Of a stretch of 64,000 nucleotides of DNA, positions 38,720 through 47,916 are shown in pieces. The stretch's first letter is position 1; every line of letters starts with the position of its first letter. Source of the DNA: Moritella yayanosii (GTDB lineage: Bacteria; Pseudomonadota; Gammaproteobacteria; Enterobacterales; Moritellaceae). The stretch covers positions 4,216,001 through 4,280,000 of the forward strand of contig NZ_LS483250.1 in NCBI RefSeq assembly GCF_900465055.1. The letters run 5' to 3'. Under the pieces are notes generated by a model. The model worked only from the letters and a program-made list of their open reading frames with translations, was not told where the DNA came from and ran no database searches. A program made the translations under genes and the position numbers.

Positions 38720-38766
38720 AAGCCTCATAGAAATTACGTTATGTAATATCCATGGGGCTTTTTTTT
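38720..38766 (+). terminator. Terminator after ccm operon
   Basis: AAGCCTCAT (38720-38728) pairs with ATGGGGCTT (38752-38760) with one G-U pair, an inner ATTAC/GTAAT helix, and a T-run from 38761. Confidence 0.88.
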
Positions 38767-38834
38767 GTTGCTATTATCGCGAAAATACCTATGATACGCG
38801 CTCTATTACTTCGATTACTTAATGCGGGTTGACT

Positions 38835-39974
38835 ATGTATACATTAAATCTTGATATTGCTGACTTCATGCAAAATTATTGGCAGAAAAAACCACTGTTA
38901 ATTAAAGCGGGATTCAAGGACTTTATCGATCCAATCAGCCCGGATGAAATTGCTGGTTTAGCGATGGAAGAAGAAGTGACGTCGCGTATGGTGTCACTTG
39001 AAGATGGTAAGTGGGAAGCTAAATGTGGGCCTTTTACTGAATTTGATCGTCTGGAAGAACCGGGTGCCGCTATTTTAGTGCAAGCGATTAACCATTGGCA
39101 TGATCCTTCCGCTGAACTGGCGAATGCGTTTAACTTTATTCCAAGTTGGCGTTTTGATGACTTAATGGTTTCTTATAGCTCTGATACCGGTGGTGTGGGT
39201 CCGCATATCGATCGTTATTGTGTGTTTATCATACAAGGTCAAGGTAAGCGCCACTGGCGTGTTGGTGCTCAGGATATGGATCCTCAAGAATTCGCAGCGA
39301 ACGGTGCTTTGAAGCATTGTGAAGCCTTTGACGCGGTTATTGATACAGTGTTAGAACCTGGTGATATCTTATATATTCCACCTTACGCACCGCATGAAGG
39401 TTATGCTGTTGGCGAAGCGATTAACTATTCTGTAGGTTTCCGCGCACAAGATCAGAAAGAGCTGTTAAGCGACTTTGGTGATTACTTATTACAGCAAGAC
39501 AAAGAATTTATTCGTTATAGCGATCCTAAGTTACAACCACGTGCAGAGCATGGTTCTATCGAATCAGGCGAAGTGCAAGGTTTAACAGACATCATGACAT
39601 CATTAATGGCAGATAAAAGTGTTATGCATGACTTTCTTGGTCGTCATTACAGTGAATCAGCACACGAATTAGATTTATTGGTACCTGAAGGTGGTTACAT
39701 TGCCGATTTCGCGATTGTAGTAGATGAAATCGGTATGGAGTCTTATTTGCGTAAAGTAAATGGACTGAAGACATTATATTTCCCAGAAATGCCAACGAGC
39801 TGTTTCATTGATGGCGAGCGTTATGACTTTGACGCAAGCATTGCGGCAAGTGTACAGACGTTATGTAATACCACTGAACAGACAGCCAAAGAACTTGAAG
39901 TATTAATGGAAGATAAAGTATTTGGTCAATTGTTGATTGATTGGGTTAACTTAGGTTACTGGCACTTCGAGTAA
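38835..39974 (+). CDS. roxA: RoxA (YcfD)-type ribosomal protein L16 arginine hydroxylase
   Basis: 379-residue JmjC/cupin Fe(II)- and 2-oxoglutarate-dependent oxygenase. E. coli YcfD hydroxylates Arg81 of ribosomal protein L16. The iron triad reads His124-x-Asp126 (VGPHIDRY) and His187 (PYAPHEGY), positions that match E. coli YcfD closely when ATG 38835 is used; TTG 38829 would add two residues. A C-terminal winged-helix region follows. Single-gene unit with own terminator. Confidence 0.9.
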   Translation: MYTLNLDIADFMQNYWQKKPLLIKAGFKDFIDPISPDEIAGLAMEEEVTSRMVSLEDGKWEAKCGPFTEFDRLEEPGAAILVQAINHWHDPSAELANAFNFIPSWRFDDLMVSYSSDTGGVGPHIDRYCVFIIQGQGKRHWRVGAQDMDPQEFAANGALKHCEAFDAVIDTVLEPGDILYIPPYAPHEGYAVGEAINYSVGFRAQDQKELLSDFGDYLLQQDKEFIRYSDPKLQPRAEHGSIESGEVQGLTDIMTSLMADKSVMHDFLGRHYSESAHELDLLVPEGGYIADFAIVVDEIGMESYLRKVNGLKTLYFPEMPTSCFIDGERYDFDASIAASVQTLCNTTEQTAKELEVLMEDKVFGQLLIDWVNLGYWHFE

Positions 39975-39998
39975 CGGTTACTAACAATTAAATTAGAT

Positions 39999-40031
39999 AG
40001 CACTAAGGCTGATGGTCTTGGTGCTTTTTTT
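39999..40031 (+). terminator. Terminator after roxA
   Basis: AGCACTAAG (39999-40007) / CTTGGTGCT (40017-40025), one G-U pair, 9-nt loop, then Ts. Confidence 0.88.
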
Positions 40032-40046
40032 AGTTGTTTTTCAGGC

Positions 40047-40081
40047 AAAAAATAACCCCAGTTATTTACATAACTGGGGTT
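40047..40081 (-). terminator. Terminator after fusA (minus strand)
   Basis: AACCCCAGTTAT (40054-40065) / ATAACTGGGGTT (40070-40081), 12-bp perfect stem with 4-nt loop; reading minus-strand it ends in a run of Us (40047-40053). Confidence 0.92.
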
Positions 40082-40102
40082 AGGAAGATTAACTAAAAAT
40101 AA

Positions 40103-42193
40103 TTACTTATTTTTAGCGTTCTCTTCTTTAACTTTAGCAATTACGCCTTCAGCTACGTTCATTGGACATGGGTTGTAGTGTGAGAACTCCATAGAGAACT
40201 GACCACGACCAGATGTCATAGTACGTAGTGAACCGATGTAACCAAACATTTCTGAAAGAGGTACGTCAGCTTTAATACGAACACCAGTAACACCCGCCAT
40301 TTGATCTTTGATCATGCCACGACGACGGTTAAGGTCACCAATAACATCACCAACGTGATCGTCTGGAGTGAATACGTCAACAGCCATGATAGGTTCAATC
40401 AGTTGTGCACCCGCTTTAGGGATAGACTGACGGAACGCGCCACGTGCTGCAAGTTCGAATGCTACTGCTGATGAATCCACTGCATGGAAGCCACCGTCAA
40501 GTAGTTCGATTTCAACGTCGATCATAGGGAAACCAGCGAGAACACCAGTATCCATCATGCCTTTAAAGCCTTTTTCAACTGCAGGCCAGAATTCTTTAGG
40601 TACGTTACCACCAACAACTGAAGAGGTGAACGTGAAACCTGAACCCAGTTCGCCTGGCTTGATGATGTAATCGATTTTACCGAATTGACCACTACCACCA
40701 GATTGTTTCTTATGCGTGTAGCTATCTTCAATTTCTTGCGTAATAGTTTCACGGTAAGCAACTTGCGGAGCTCCAACAACTAGCTCAACACCGTATGTAC
40801 GCTTAAGGATATCTACTTTGATATCTAAGTGAAGTTCACCCATACCTGAAAGGATTGTTTCACCAGAATCTTGGTCAGTTTCAACTTTAAATGTTGGATC
40901 TTCAGCAACCATTTTACCGATAGCAATACCCATTTTCTCAGTTGAACCTTTATCTTTAGGTGTTACAGAGATAGAGATTACTGGTTCAGGGAATACCATT
41001 GCTTCTAGATAGATAGGATTTTTAGGATCACATAATGTGTGACCTGTTTGAACGTTAGTTTTCATACCAACAATCGCGATAATATCACCCGCTTGTGCTG
41101 ACGATAATTCTTTACGCTGATCCGCTTGCATTTCACACATACGGCCTACACGCTCAGTTTTACCTGTCGCAGCATTAAGGATCGTATCACCTTTTTTCAA
41201 CGTACCTGAGTAGATACGAACGAAAGTAAGGGCACCAAAACGGTCATCTGAAATTTTAAATGCTAACGCTTTGAATGTTTCTTCAGTTGATACAAATGCT
41301 ACTTCACCAGTAGGCTCGCCTTCGACATCTGTAAGCGGCTGAGGATCAACGTCAGTTGGGCTTGGTAGGTAATCAACAACAGCGTCAAGAATGTTTTGAA
41401 CACCTTTGTTCTTAAATGCTGAACCACAGTAAGTTGGGAAGAACGACATATCACGAGTACCTTTACGGACACAACGTTTGATTTCTTCAATAGATGGCTC
41501 GTTACCGTCCATGTAAGCTTCTAATAGATCATCATCTTGCTCAAGAGCAGTATCAAGTAACTTTTCACGGTATTCTTCTACTAGCTCAACCATGTCTGCA
41601 GGAACAGCCGTGATTTCAAAGTTTTCAGCTTCACCTGTTTCATCCCAAACGTATGCTTGACGAGTAAGAAGGTCAACAACACCTACAAAATCATCTTCGA
41701 TACCGATTGGTAAAACCATAACGAGTGGGTTAGCACCTAGTACGTCTTCAGTTTGCTTAACAACACGTAAGAAATCAGCACCAATACGGTCTAATTTGTT
41801 TACGAAGATGATACGAGCAACTTGTGATTCATTCGCATAACGCCAGTTAGTTTCTGATTGTGGTTCAACACCACCAGAACCACAGAATACACCGATACCG
41901 CCGTCAAGTACTTTCAGTGAACGGTAAACTTCTACTGTGAAATCAACGTGTCCAGGAGTATCAATAACGTTTAAACGGTGATCTTTCCAGAAACAAGTTA
42001 CAGCTGCTGACTGGATAGTAATACCGCGCTCAGCTTCCTGTTCCATGAAATCTGTAGTTGATTCGCCATCATGTACTTCACCAGTTTTGTGGATCTGACC
42101 AGTAAGTTTCAAGATTCGTTCAGTTGTCGTTGTTTTACCAGCATCAACGTGAGCGAAGATACCAATATTTCTGTATTTGGATAAATCTGCCAT
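40103..42193 (-). CDS. fusA: Elongation factor G, EF-G2 type
   Basis: 696-residue translational GTPase. G1 [13 protein letters not shown]2 ERGITI, G3 [10 protein letters not shown]4 NKLDR, then domains II-V. The N-terminus [19 protein letters not shown] and the [15 protein letters not shown] stretch resemble the second EF-G of vibrios, shewanellae and pseudomonads rather than the str-operon copy, and no rpsL, rpsG or tuf is adjacent. It is a monocistronic gene with its own terminator. Whether it acts in elongation, recycling or stress is not decided by sequence. Confidence 0.93.
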   Translation of the reverse strand: MADLSKYRNIGIFAHVDAGKTTTTERILKLTGQIHKTGEVHDGESTTDFMEQEAERGITIQSAAVTCFWKDHRLNVIDTPGHVDFTVEVYRSLKVLDGGIGVFCGSGGVEPQSETNWRYANESQVARIIFVNKLDRIGADFLRVVKQTEDVLGANPLVMVLPIGIEDDFVGVVDLLTRQAYVWDETGEAENFEITAVPADMVELVEEYREKLLDTALEQDDDLLEAYMDGNEPSIEEIKRCVRKGTRDMSFFPTYCGSAFKNKGVQNILDAVVDYLPSPTDVDPQPLTDVEGEPTGEVAFVSTEETFKALAFKISDDRFGALTFVRIYSGTLKKGDTILNAATGKTERVGRMCEMQADQRKELSSAQAGDIIAIVGMKTNVQTGHTLCDPKNPIYLEAMVFPEPVISISVTPKDKGSTEKMGIAIGKMVAEDPTFKVETDQDSGETILSGMGELHLDIKVDILKRTYGVELVVGAPQVAYRETITQEIEDSYTHKKQSGGSGQFGKIDYIIKPGELGSGFTFTSSVVGGNVPKEFWPAVEKGFKGMMDTGVLAGFPMIDVEIELLDGGFHAVDSSAVAFELAARGAFRQSIPKAGAQLIEPIMAVDVFTPDDHVGDVIGDLNRRRGMIKDQMAGVTGVRIKADVPLSEMFGYIGSLRTMTSGRGQFSMEFSHYNPCPMNVAEGVIAKVKEENAKNK

Positions 42194-42432
42194 TATGTTC
42201 TCTATAATTTATTTATGTAAAGATTCGCGCGGAGTATATCACGTTTTTTTAGCAACAAAAAAGAGATAGCGGCTTATAAGACGGCATTTGCTGGGTTTTT
42301 TTCAATATCGATATAATTAATTCGTATTAAGGCTATAAAAACTGAACGTTTAGCTAAAATGTTGGGTTTTCATTCTAAAAACAGGCGCAAATATAGTCGC
42401 GCCCGTTCTTTATACGCTTGTAAAAACGTGGT

Positions 42433-42948
42433 TTAAAACTGTTTTAATAAGTTTGGCTGGTAGTCATTAAAACTAATGATTAACTTCTTTTCGGCGATGA
42501 GGTTATCTAATTTGGCGATGTCAGCCATTAAACCTTCCATCGTTAATGTATTGTTGTCTAAATGGTATTGTTGCTTCGATGCCGCGTAATAGTAATTGAG
42601 GATGATGATGGCATCGATATGGGTGTTGTCACTGTCGCTTAATGCCATTTTTACATGATGCAGTTTGCGGTAAATTTTGTTGTTTGCTTGCTTTAAATCC
42701 CAGATATACATGACTTCAACGAGATAAGGATGCCGGCGAATAAACTTGAATATTACCAATAAGCTGATTCCCCCCAGGATCACACCAGCTAAATTTAGTT
42801 TAAAATTATTTTCGTCAGCACCGCCAAAAAAATGGATTAATATTTGGCCATAAAATAATGCCAACGCGATTAACATCGCTGTCGCGACAATGCTCGCCAT
42901 GTTTAAGTGTTTACGGTAACGAACTTTGTCTATTTGTTGTAATTTCAT
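42433..42948 (-). CDS. DUF3087 family membrane protein
   Basis: 171 residues. Two transmembrane helices (about 17-37 and 50-67) after a basic N-terminus beginning MKLQQIDKVRYRKHLN, then a cytoplasmic helical domain. The N-terminal pattern recalls DUF3087 proteins of marine gammaproteobacteria. Function unknown to me. Monocistronic, same strand as fusA, 239 bases upstream of it; I see no strong terminator between. Confidence 0.75.
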   Translation of the reverse strand: MKLQQIDKVRYRKHLNMASIVATAMLIALALFYGQILIHFFGGADENNFKLNLAGVILGGISLLVIFKFIRRHPYLVEVMYIWDLKQANNKIYRKLHHVKMALSDSDNTHIDAIIILNYYYAASKQQYHLDNNTLTMEGLMADIAKLDNLIAEKKLIISFNDYQPNLLKQF

Positions 42949-43196
42949 TTACTTTCCGCTCTTGAATGAAGTGTGAATATTCTAGCAAATACGGACGTAA
43001 ATAATACCAATTGCATTAAATAAATGTAAAGGAATTGCTAGCAGATTAAATTGGAGTTAGTTTAACTTGGCGTATGAAGGGATGCTTAAAGAAGCACATT
43101 ACCTTATTATCAAAGACAATGTGCAGTACGACTATGTATGGATAAACCCCTGTAAAGATAGAGATAAATCACTATAATAAATCATGCTAGCGGCGA

Positions 43197-44543
43197 TTAT
43201 TTCGCGCTATTGTTTGCAGTACCAGCAGGGCGACGACGGTTGCCTTTATTTTCTGATGGATTCACTTCACTGCGTGGGCCAGTGTGACGACGGTTCTTAC
43301 TAGCTGGTTTGTGACCACGTGAATTTTCACCGGAACGTTGACCATCTTGATGATCTCTTTTTGGATTTTTCGCTTTTGGTTGACGAATACCCGGTGTAGT
43401 CGGGAATGAATTCATGGGTGCAAAACCGTCTACAACAACACGTTCAAGGTGCTTTTGCGTTAATTGTTCAATCGCTACAAGCTCTTTTATTTCGTCATGA
43501 CAAACTAATGAGATTGCAGTACCTTCAGCGCCAGCACGACCGGTACGACCAATACGATGAACATAATCTTCTGGTACGTTAGGTAAATCGAAATTAACTA
43601 CTTGTGGTAGTTGTACGATATCGATACCACGTGCGGCAATATCAGTCGCAATAAGTGCTCTGACGTCACCTGATTTGAAGTTCGCTAGTGCTTTTGTACG
43701 TGCACTCTGGCTCTTGTTACCGTGAATCGCTGCAGCATTGATGCCTTGCTCTTCTAAGTGCTTGGTTAACTTGTTTGCGCCATGTTTAGTTTTGGTAAAC
43801 ACCAACACTTGCTTCCAGTCGTTTTCTTTAATTAGGTGTGTTAACAGCAGCGCTTTTTTATTCTTATCAACCGGGTGCATCCATTGTTCAACTGATTTAG
43901 CAGCAGCATTACGTGGCGTCACTGAAATTTCGATTGGATCATTGATTAAACCTCTAGCAAGCTGACGGATGTCATCAGAAAAGGTTGCTGAGAATAATAA
44001 GTTTTGACGTTTTTGTGGTAGTACCGCAAGGATTTTACGGATATCACGTAAGAAACCCATATCCAGCATGCGATCGGCTTCATCTAATACCAAAATCTCT
44101 AATTGGTGAAAGCGAATAGCGCCTTGATTATACAAATCTAATAAACGGCCAGGCGTTGCCACTAAGATATCAACACCACGACGTAAACGCGTCATTTGTG
44201 GGTTAATTTTAACGCCACCAAATACTACTGTTGATGTTAAACGTAAATGTTTGCTATAGACTTCAACGCTTTCTGCAATCTGTGCTGCGAGTTCACGTGT
44301 CGGCGTTAGGATTAACGTACGAGCTTGATTAGGGCGAGGGCGAGGGCCTTGGCTTAATTTTTCTAAAATAGGTAGAGTAAAACCAGCTGTTTTACCTGTT
44401 CCTGTTTGTGCCGCAGCCATTACATCCCTACCTGACAATACAGCTGGTATTGCTTGCGTCTGAATTGCTGATGGTGTGTCGTAGCCTTTTTCGGCTACAG
44501 CTTTTAGGATTGGAGCGGATAAACCGAGGTCGGTAAAACTCAT
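43197..44543 (-). CDS. rhlE: RhlE-type DEAD-box RNA helicase
   Basis: 448 residues. Motifs in order: Q motif region [18 protein letters not shown], Ia PTRELA, Ib [38 protein letters not shown] basic, polar C-terminal tail (about 385-448) with Lys/Arg/Asn/Gly is typical of RhlE. Assists ribosome assembly or RNA turnover, often in the cold. Divergent from the csp gene, sharing a 317-base intergenic region. Confidence 0.9.
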   Translation of the reverse strand: MSFTDLGLSAPILKAVAEKGYDTPSAIQTQAIPAVLSGRDVMAAAQTGTGKTAGFTLPILEKLSQGPRPRPNQARTLILTPTRELAAQIAESVEVYSKHLRLTSTVVFGGVKINPQMTRLRRGVDILVATPGRLLDLYNQGAIRFHQLEILVLDEADRMLDMGFLRDIRKILAVLPQKRQNLLFSATFSDDIRQLARGLINDPIEISVTPRNAAAKSVEQWMHPVDKNKKALLLTHLIKENDWKQVLVFTKTKHGANKLTKHLEEQGINAAAIHGNKSQSARTKALANFKSGDVRALIATDIAARGIDIVQLPQVVNFDLPNVPEDYVHRIGRTGRAGAEGTAISLVCHDEIKELVAIEQLTQKHLERVVVDGFAPMNSFPTTPGIRQPKAKNPKRDHQDGQRSGENSRGHKPASKNRRHTGPRSEVNPSENKGNRRRPAGTANNSAK

Positions 44544-44684
44544 ATTGTGTCTCTTTATTTATGTGGTTGCTATTTATGTGCTAGTGCTTAGTATAACAGC
44601 GGTGCTGCAGGGTACATGATAGGCTGCTTAAGTGCAAATAGGTTAATAATAGTAGCGCTTATGTATTAATAGAGAATAAGACTG

Positions 44685-44712
44685 TTGACACTAAACCTGA
44701 AGTCTATATAAT
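44685..44712 (+). promoter_or_regulatory. Sigma-70 promoter of csp
   Basis: TTGACA (44685-44690), 16-base spacer, TATAAT (44707-44712): both elements are perfect consensus. The predicted start near 44719 leaves a leader of about 140 nt before csp, similar to the long leader of E. coli cspA mRNA. Confidence 0.85.
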
Positions 44713-44737
44713 TGGTCGCAGCTTTAAGGTTAGTTTT

Positions 44738-44785
44738 ATGAATGAATTCCATTTCGAAGTTTTTATAGTACCTCGTCCTGTTTGA
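44738..44785 (+). CDS. Possible 15-codon leader ORF in csp 5' UTR
   Basis: ATG with AAGG eight bases upstream opens a frame of 15 codons (MNEFHFEVFIVPRPV) ending in TGA, fully within the predicted csp leader. It could be translated and affect leader folding, or be chance. No homolog known to me. Confidence 0.3.
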   Translation: MNEFHFEVFIVPRPV

Positions 44786-44860
44786 TCATAAGTAAGTAGT
44801 AACACTTCCAGCAACATCGGCGTATGCCACTTAAATTACTATCACAATAGGATTACAATT

Positions 44861-45067
44861 ATGTCTAAAATCATTGGTACAGTAAAATGGTTCAACGAAA
44901 CTAAAGGTTTCGGTTTCATTCAACAAGAAAACGGCCCTGACGTGTTCGCTCACTTCAGCGCTATCGAAAGTGACGGTTTCCGTACACTTTTAGAAAACCA
45001 AAAAGTTGAATTCAACGTTACTGATGGCCAAAAAGGTCCTCAAGCGGAAAACATCGTAGTACTTTAA
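44861..45067 (+). CDS. Cold-shock protein of the CspA/CspD family
   Basis: 68-residue single cold-shock domain. RNP1-type KGFGFIQQ and RNP2-type DVFAHFSAI are present, with the start [18 protein letters not shown]. Binds single-stranded RNA as chaperone. Strong consensus promoter and a long untranslated leader suggest post-transcriptional cold control as in cspA. AGGA ribosome binding site ten bases ahead. Confidence 0.95.
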   Translation: MSKIIGTVKWFNETKGFGFIQQENGPDVFAHFSAIESDGFRTLLENQKVEFNVTDGQKGPQAENIVVL

Positions 45068-45138
45068 TTCTTTGAATTAATAGTCACTAAGATTGTTTAA
45101 CTTAAATGAATTGATGATAAATCGAAACGTTTAAGTAT

Positions 45139-45170
45139 AAAGGGCATGTTCTTCGGAGCTTGCCCTTTTT
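45139..45170 (+). terminator. Terminator after csp
   Basis: AAAGGGCA (45139-45146) / TGCCCTTT (45161-45168) with an inner C-UUCG-G tetraloop hairpin and a T-run. It covers an ATG (45146) that would otherwise be a dbpA start candidate. Confidence 0.9.
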
Positions 45171-45202
45171 GTTTTATCTCCTATTTATTTAAGGTATCTA
45201 CT

Positions 45203-46597
45203 GTGAGCCAAACTGATTTTTCTTCTTTAAATTTACGTCCAGAACTTGTTTCTAATCTGGATACTCTCGGTTATACCGAAATGACACCTATCCAAGCACA
45301 AAGCTTACCGAGTATTCTTGAAGGTAAAGATGTCATTGGTCAAGGTAAAACGGGTTCTGGTAAAACAGCGGCTTTTGGTTTAGGTTTACTTCAGCGTTTA
45401 AACGTTGAACGTTTCCGTATTCAAACGTTAGTACTTTGTCCTACACGTGAACTTGCTGATCAAGTAGCGAAAGAAATTCGTAAACTTGCACGTGGTATTC
45501 ATAACATTAAAGTATTAACGCTGTGTGGTGGTATGCCATTTGGCCCACAAATCGGTTCATTAGAACACGGCGCACATATCATTGTTGGTACCCCTGGTCG
45601 CGTATTAGATCACTTAACTAAAGGCACGTTACGATTAGATAATCTAACAACATTTGTGCTGGACGAAGCGGATCGTATGTTAGAAATGGGTTTCCAAGAC
45701 GCACTTGACGCCATTGTTGAGAAAGCACCAAGTGATCGTCAAACGTTACTATTCAGTGCTACGTTCCCGAAAAAAATTCAAGCGATTGCAGCGAAAATAA
45801 TGAACAACCCAGAAATGGTTGAAGTTGCGTCAACGCACGATGACAGCACCATTAAACAACATTTCTATAAAGTAAAAAACTTTGGTGAGCGTTTAGATAC
45901 AGTACGTGGTTTATTACTACTACATAAACCAGAATCAACGGTTATTTTCTGTAATACTAAAAAAGACGTACAAGATGTTGCTGATGAATTAGGCCATTTT
46001 GGCTTTAGTGTTATTGCACTGCACGGTGATTTAGAACAACGTGATCGTGACCAAGCGTTAGTGCGTTTTTCTAATAAGAGTATTTCGGTCATGGTCGCAA
46101 CTGATGTAGCATCACGTGGTCTGGATATCGAATCTTTAGACGCAGTGATTAACTTCCAAGTTTCTCATGACAGTGAAATACACGTTCACCGTATCGGGCG
46201 TACCGGTCGTGCGGGCAGTAAAGGTATGGCTTACACTATATTTGATGAGAAAGAAGCATACCAAGTTGCGTTATTAGAAGATCGTTTTGGTATGATCACG
46301 CCAGAAGCATTACCACCGATGAGTGTCCTTAATGAATCACCAATGACACCTCAGATGGAGTGTATCCGTATCGATGGTGGTAAAAAGCAAAAAGTACGTG
46401 CGGGTGACATTTTAGGCGCTCTAACGGGTAAAGATGGCATTGATGGTAAGCTAGTTGGTAAAATTCAACTGTTTGATAACTGTGCGTATGTTGCTGTTGA
46501 TACTAAAGTGGCTAAAGCTGCGGTACAGAAAATTGGTAAAGGTAAATTGAAAGGCCGTATGTTCCGCGCTTGGATTGTACGTTCATTTAACGATTAA
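45203..46597 (+). CDS. dbpA: DbpA, DEAD-box RNA helicase acting on 23S rRNA
   Basis: 464 residues from GTG 45203 (VSQTDFSSLNLRPEL), with AAGG eight bases upstream; the longer frame from 45146 begins inside the csp terminator. Motifs: [42 protein letters not shown]. The C-terminal ~75 residues (IRIDGGKKQKVRAGDILGAL to GRMFRAWIV) are the DbpA RNA-binding domain that recognises 23S rRNA hairpin 92. Late 50S assembly factor. Confidence 0.93.
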   Translation: MSQTDFSSLNLRPELVSNLDTLGYTEMTPIQAQSLPSILEGKDVIGQGKTGSGKTAAFGLGLLQRLNVERFRIQTLVLCPTRELADQVAKEIRKLARGIHNIKVLTLCGGMPFGPQIGSLEHGAHIIVGTPGRVLDHLTKGTLRLDNLTTFVLDEADRMLEMGFQDALDAIVEKAPSDRQTLLFSATFPKKIQAIAAKIMNNPEMVEVASTHDDSTIKQHFYKVKNFGERLDTVRGLLLLHKPESTVIFCNTKKDVQDVADELGHFGFSVIALHGDLEQRDRDQALVRFSNKSISVMVATDVASRGLDIESLDAVINFQVSHDSEIHVHRIGRTGRAGSKGMAYTIFDEKEAYQVALLEDRFGMITPEALPPMSVLNESPMTPQMECIRIDGGKKQKVRAGDILGALTGKDGIDGKLVGKIQLFDNCAYVAVDTKVAKAAVQKIGKGKLKGRMFRAWIVRSFND

Positions 46598-46621
46598 TCG
46601 TTAAGCTTCAGTAATACTGAG

Positions 46622-46686
46622 AGGACGTCTACTCTTTATTTACAGTAAATTATTTACAATAAATAATGAGTAGGAGCAGACGTCCT
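46622..46686. terminator. Large inverted repeat between dbpA and glpC
   Basis: AGGACGTCT (46622-46630) pairs with AGACGTCCT (46678-46686); ACTC/GAGT and TTTATT/AATAAA-type segments extend pairing inside. It fills the space between two convergent genes and probably terminates from both sides, though neither side has a long U-run. Confidence 0.65.
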
Positions 46687-46694
46687 TTGAGTTA

Positions 46695-47903
46695 TTAGTC
46701 CGTTAAGCATTGCGCTAATAAACTCACCGGATGGATAGTTTCTAAGTCAGTATTTTCGTCAATTTGCCATTTGCAGGTTTCACAATCGGTGATCGCAAAG
46801 TCAGCGTTGGCCTGTTTAATCTGTTCAAACAAACCTTTACCTATCTTCATCGACACCTCGTAGTTTTCTTTCTTAAAACCATAAGTACCTGCCGAACCAC
46901 AGCATTCACTGTTGAGTACAATAACCTTTAAACCAGGGATAGTACGTAACAGTTCAATGGTAAATATAGCTAAGCCACTGCGCTCTAAATGACACGGCGT
47001 ATGGTAGACGATGGTTTTATTCACGGGTTTTAATGTTGGCATATTACCGTTCATAAACTCGCGTAATAAAAATGGCGTGATGAACTCAAGCTTATGCATG
47101 ATCTTGCTGTTATCGACGTTTAATACATGCGGGTATTCTTGCTTTAAGGCCAATGAACACGTTGATGAAGTAGATAGGATCGGGGTATTGAATTGCTCGA
47201 CAGCCTCGGTCATGTGTTTAACATTAAATTGTGCATTTTTACGCGCTTTGGCATGAAAACCATTGGCGATCAGCGGTACGCCACAACATTTCTCTTTCTT
47301 CAATAATTTAACGCCGATATTCATGGCATTTAATACTTTAACTAAATCTTTGCCAAGCTGCGGATTGTTGTAGTTAACATAACAACCGTGAAAATAACTG
47401 ATCTGACGTTCAAACTGTATTTGCGTGTCGGCTTGTTTTTTATACCAATGTCTAAACGAACCAAATGAATATTTAGGTAAGGATTTACGCTTATCAATCG
47501 CTATGGTTTTATCCATGATGGTTTTGATAATTTTCGAATCAGTGATCTTATTCACCAAGGGCGCAATGGGTGTCGATAATGTGCCAAATAAATCGGTGTG
47601 ACTTAAAATATAATCACGCATTAATTTAGGATTAAGTTTTTTCTTCTCAAACTTACCGCGCGCAACCGCAATAATGTCACCGACATTGACGTTGGACGGG
47701 CAAGATGTTTCACAACGTTTGCAGTTAGTGCAGAGTTTTAATGCTTCGTCGTAATACTCAGGACTTTTTAGTCTTAGCCGCTCCCCATCTGGCCCAGATT
47801 CTTTTGGCCCCGGGTAATTCGGATTGGCTTTGGCAACAGGGCAATATACGGTACAAATAGTACACTTGATGCATTTTTCAAAACGTGTTGATGCTAAGTT
47901 CAT
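46695..47903 (-). CDS. glpC: GlpC, anaerobic G3P dehydrogenase iron-sulfur subunit
   Basis: 402 residues from the ATG at 47903, which has AAGGGG about ten bases upstream; an in-frame start 18 codons earlier lies within glpB. Two 4Fe-4S clusters: CIKCTICTVYCPVAK and CTNCKRCETSCPS, then two CCG domains (CCGVPL, CCGSAGTYG). Membrane-associated electron conduit from GlpAB to quinone during anaerobic glycerol-3-phosphate oxidation. Confidence 0.95.
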   Translation of the reverse strand: MNLASTRFEKCIKCTICTVYCPVAKANPNYPGPKESGPDGERLRLKSPEYYDEALKLCTNCKRCETSCPSNVNVGDIIAVARGKFEKKKLNPKLMRDYILSHTDLFGTLSTPIAPLVNKITDSKIIKTIMDKTIAIDKRKSLPKYSFGSFRHWYKKQADTQIQFERQISYFHGCYVNYNNPQLGKDLVKVLNAMNIGVKLLKKEKCCGVPLIANGFHAKARKNAQFNVKHMTEAVEQFNTPILSTSSTCSLALKQEYPHVLNVDNSKIMHKLEFITPFLLREFMNGNMPTLKPVNKTIVYHTPCHLERSGLAIFTIELLRTIPGLKVIVLNSECCGSAGTYGFKKENYEVSMKIGKGLFEQIKQANADFAITDCETCKWQIDENTDLETIHPVSLLAQCLTD

Positions 47904-47916
47904 GATATTGGTCCCC

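Noticed and set aside
42949-43196. Open stretch (43070-43177) ending KDNVQYDYVWINPCKDRDKSL and an ATACCAATTGCATTAA motif upstream
   Set aside because: Only about 36 codons, no ribosome binding site and no recognised family. The motif resembles a common marine-gammaproteobacterial intergenic repeat but I see one copy only.
45146-45202. Upstream ATG extension of dbpA
   Set aside because: It lies in the csp terminator hairpin and encodes no DbpA-like sequence.
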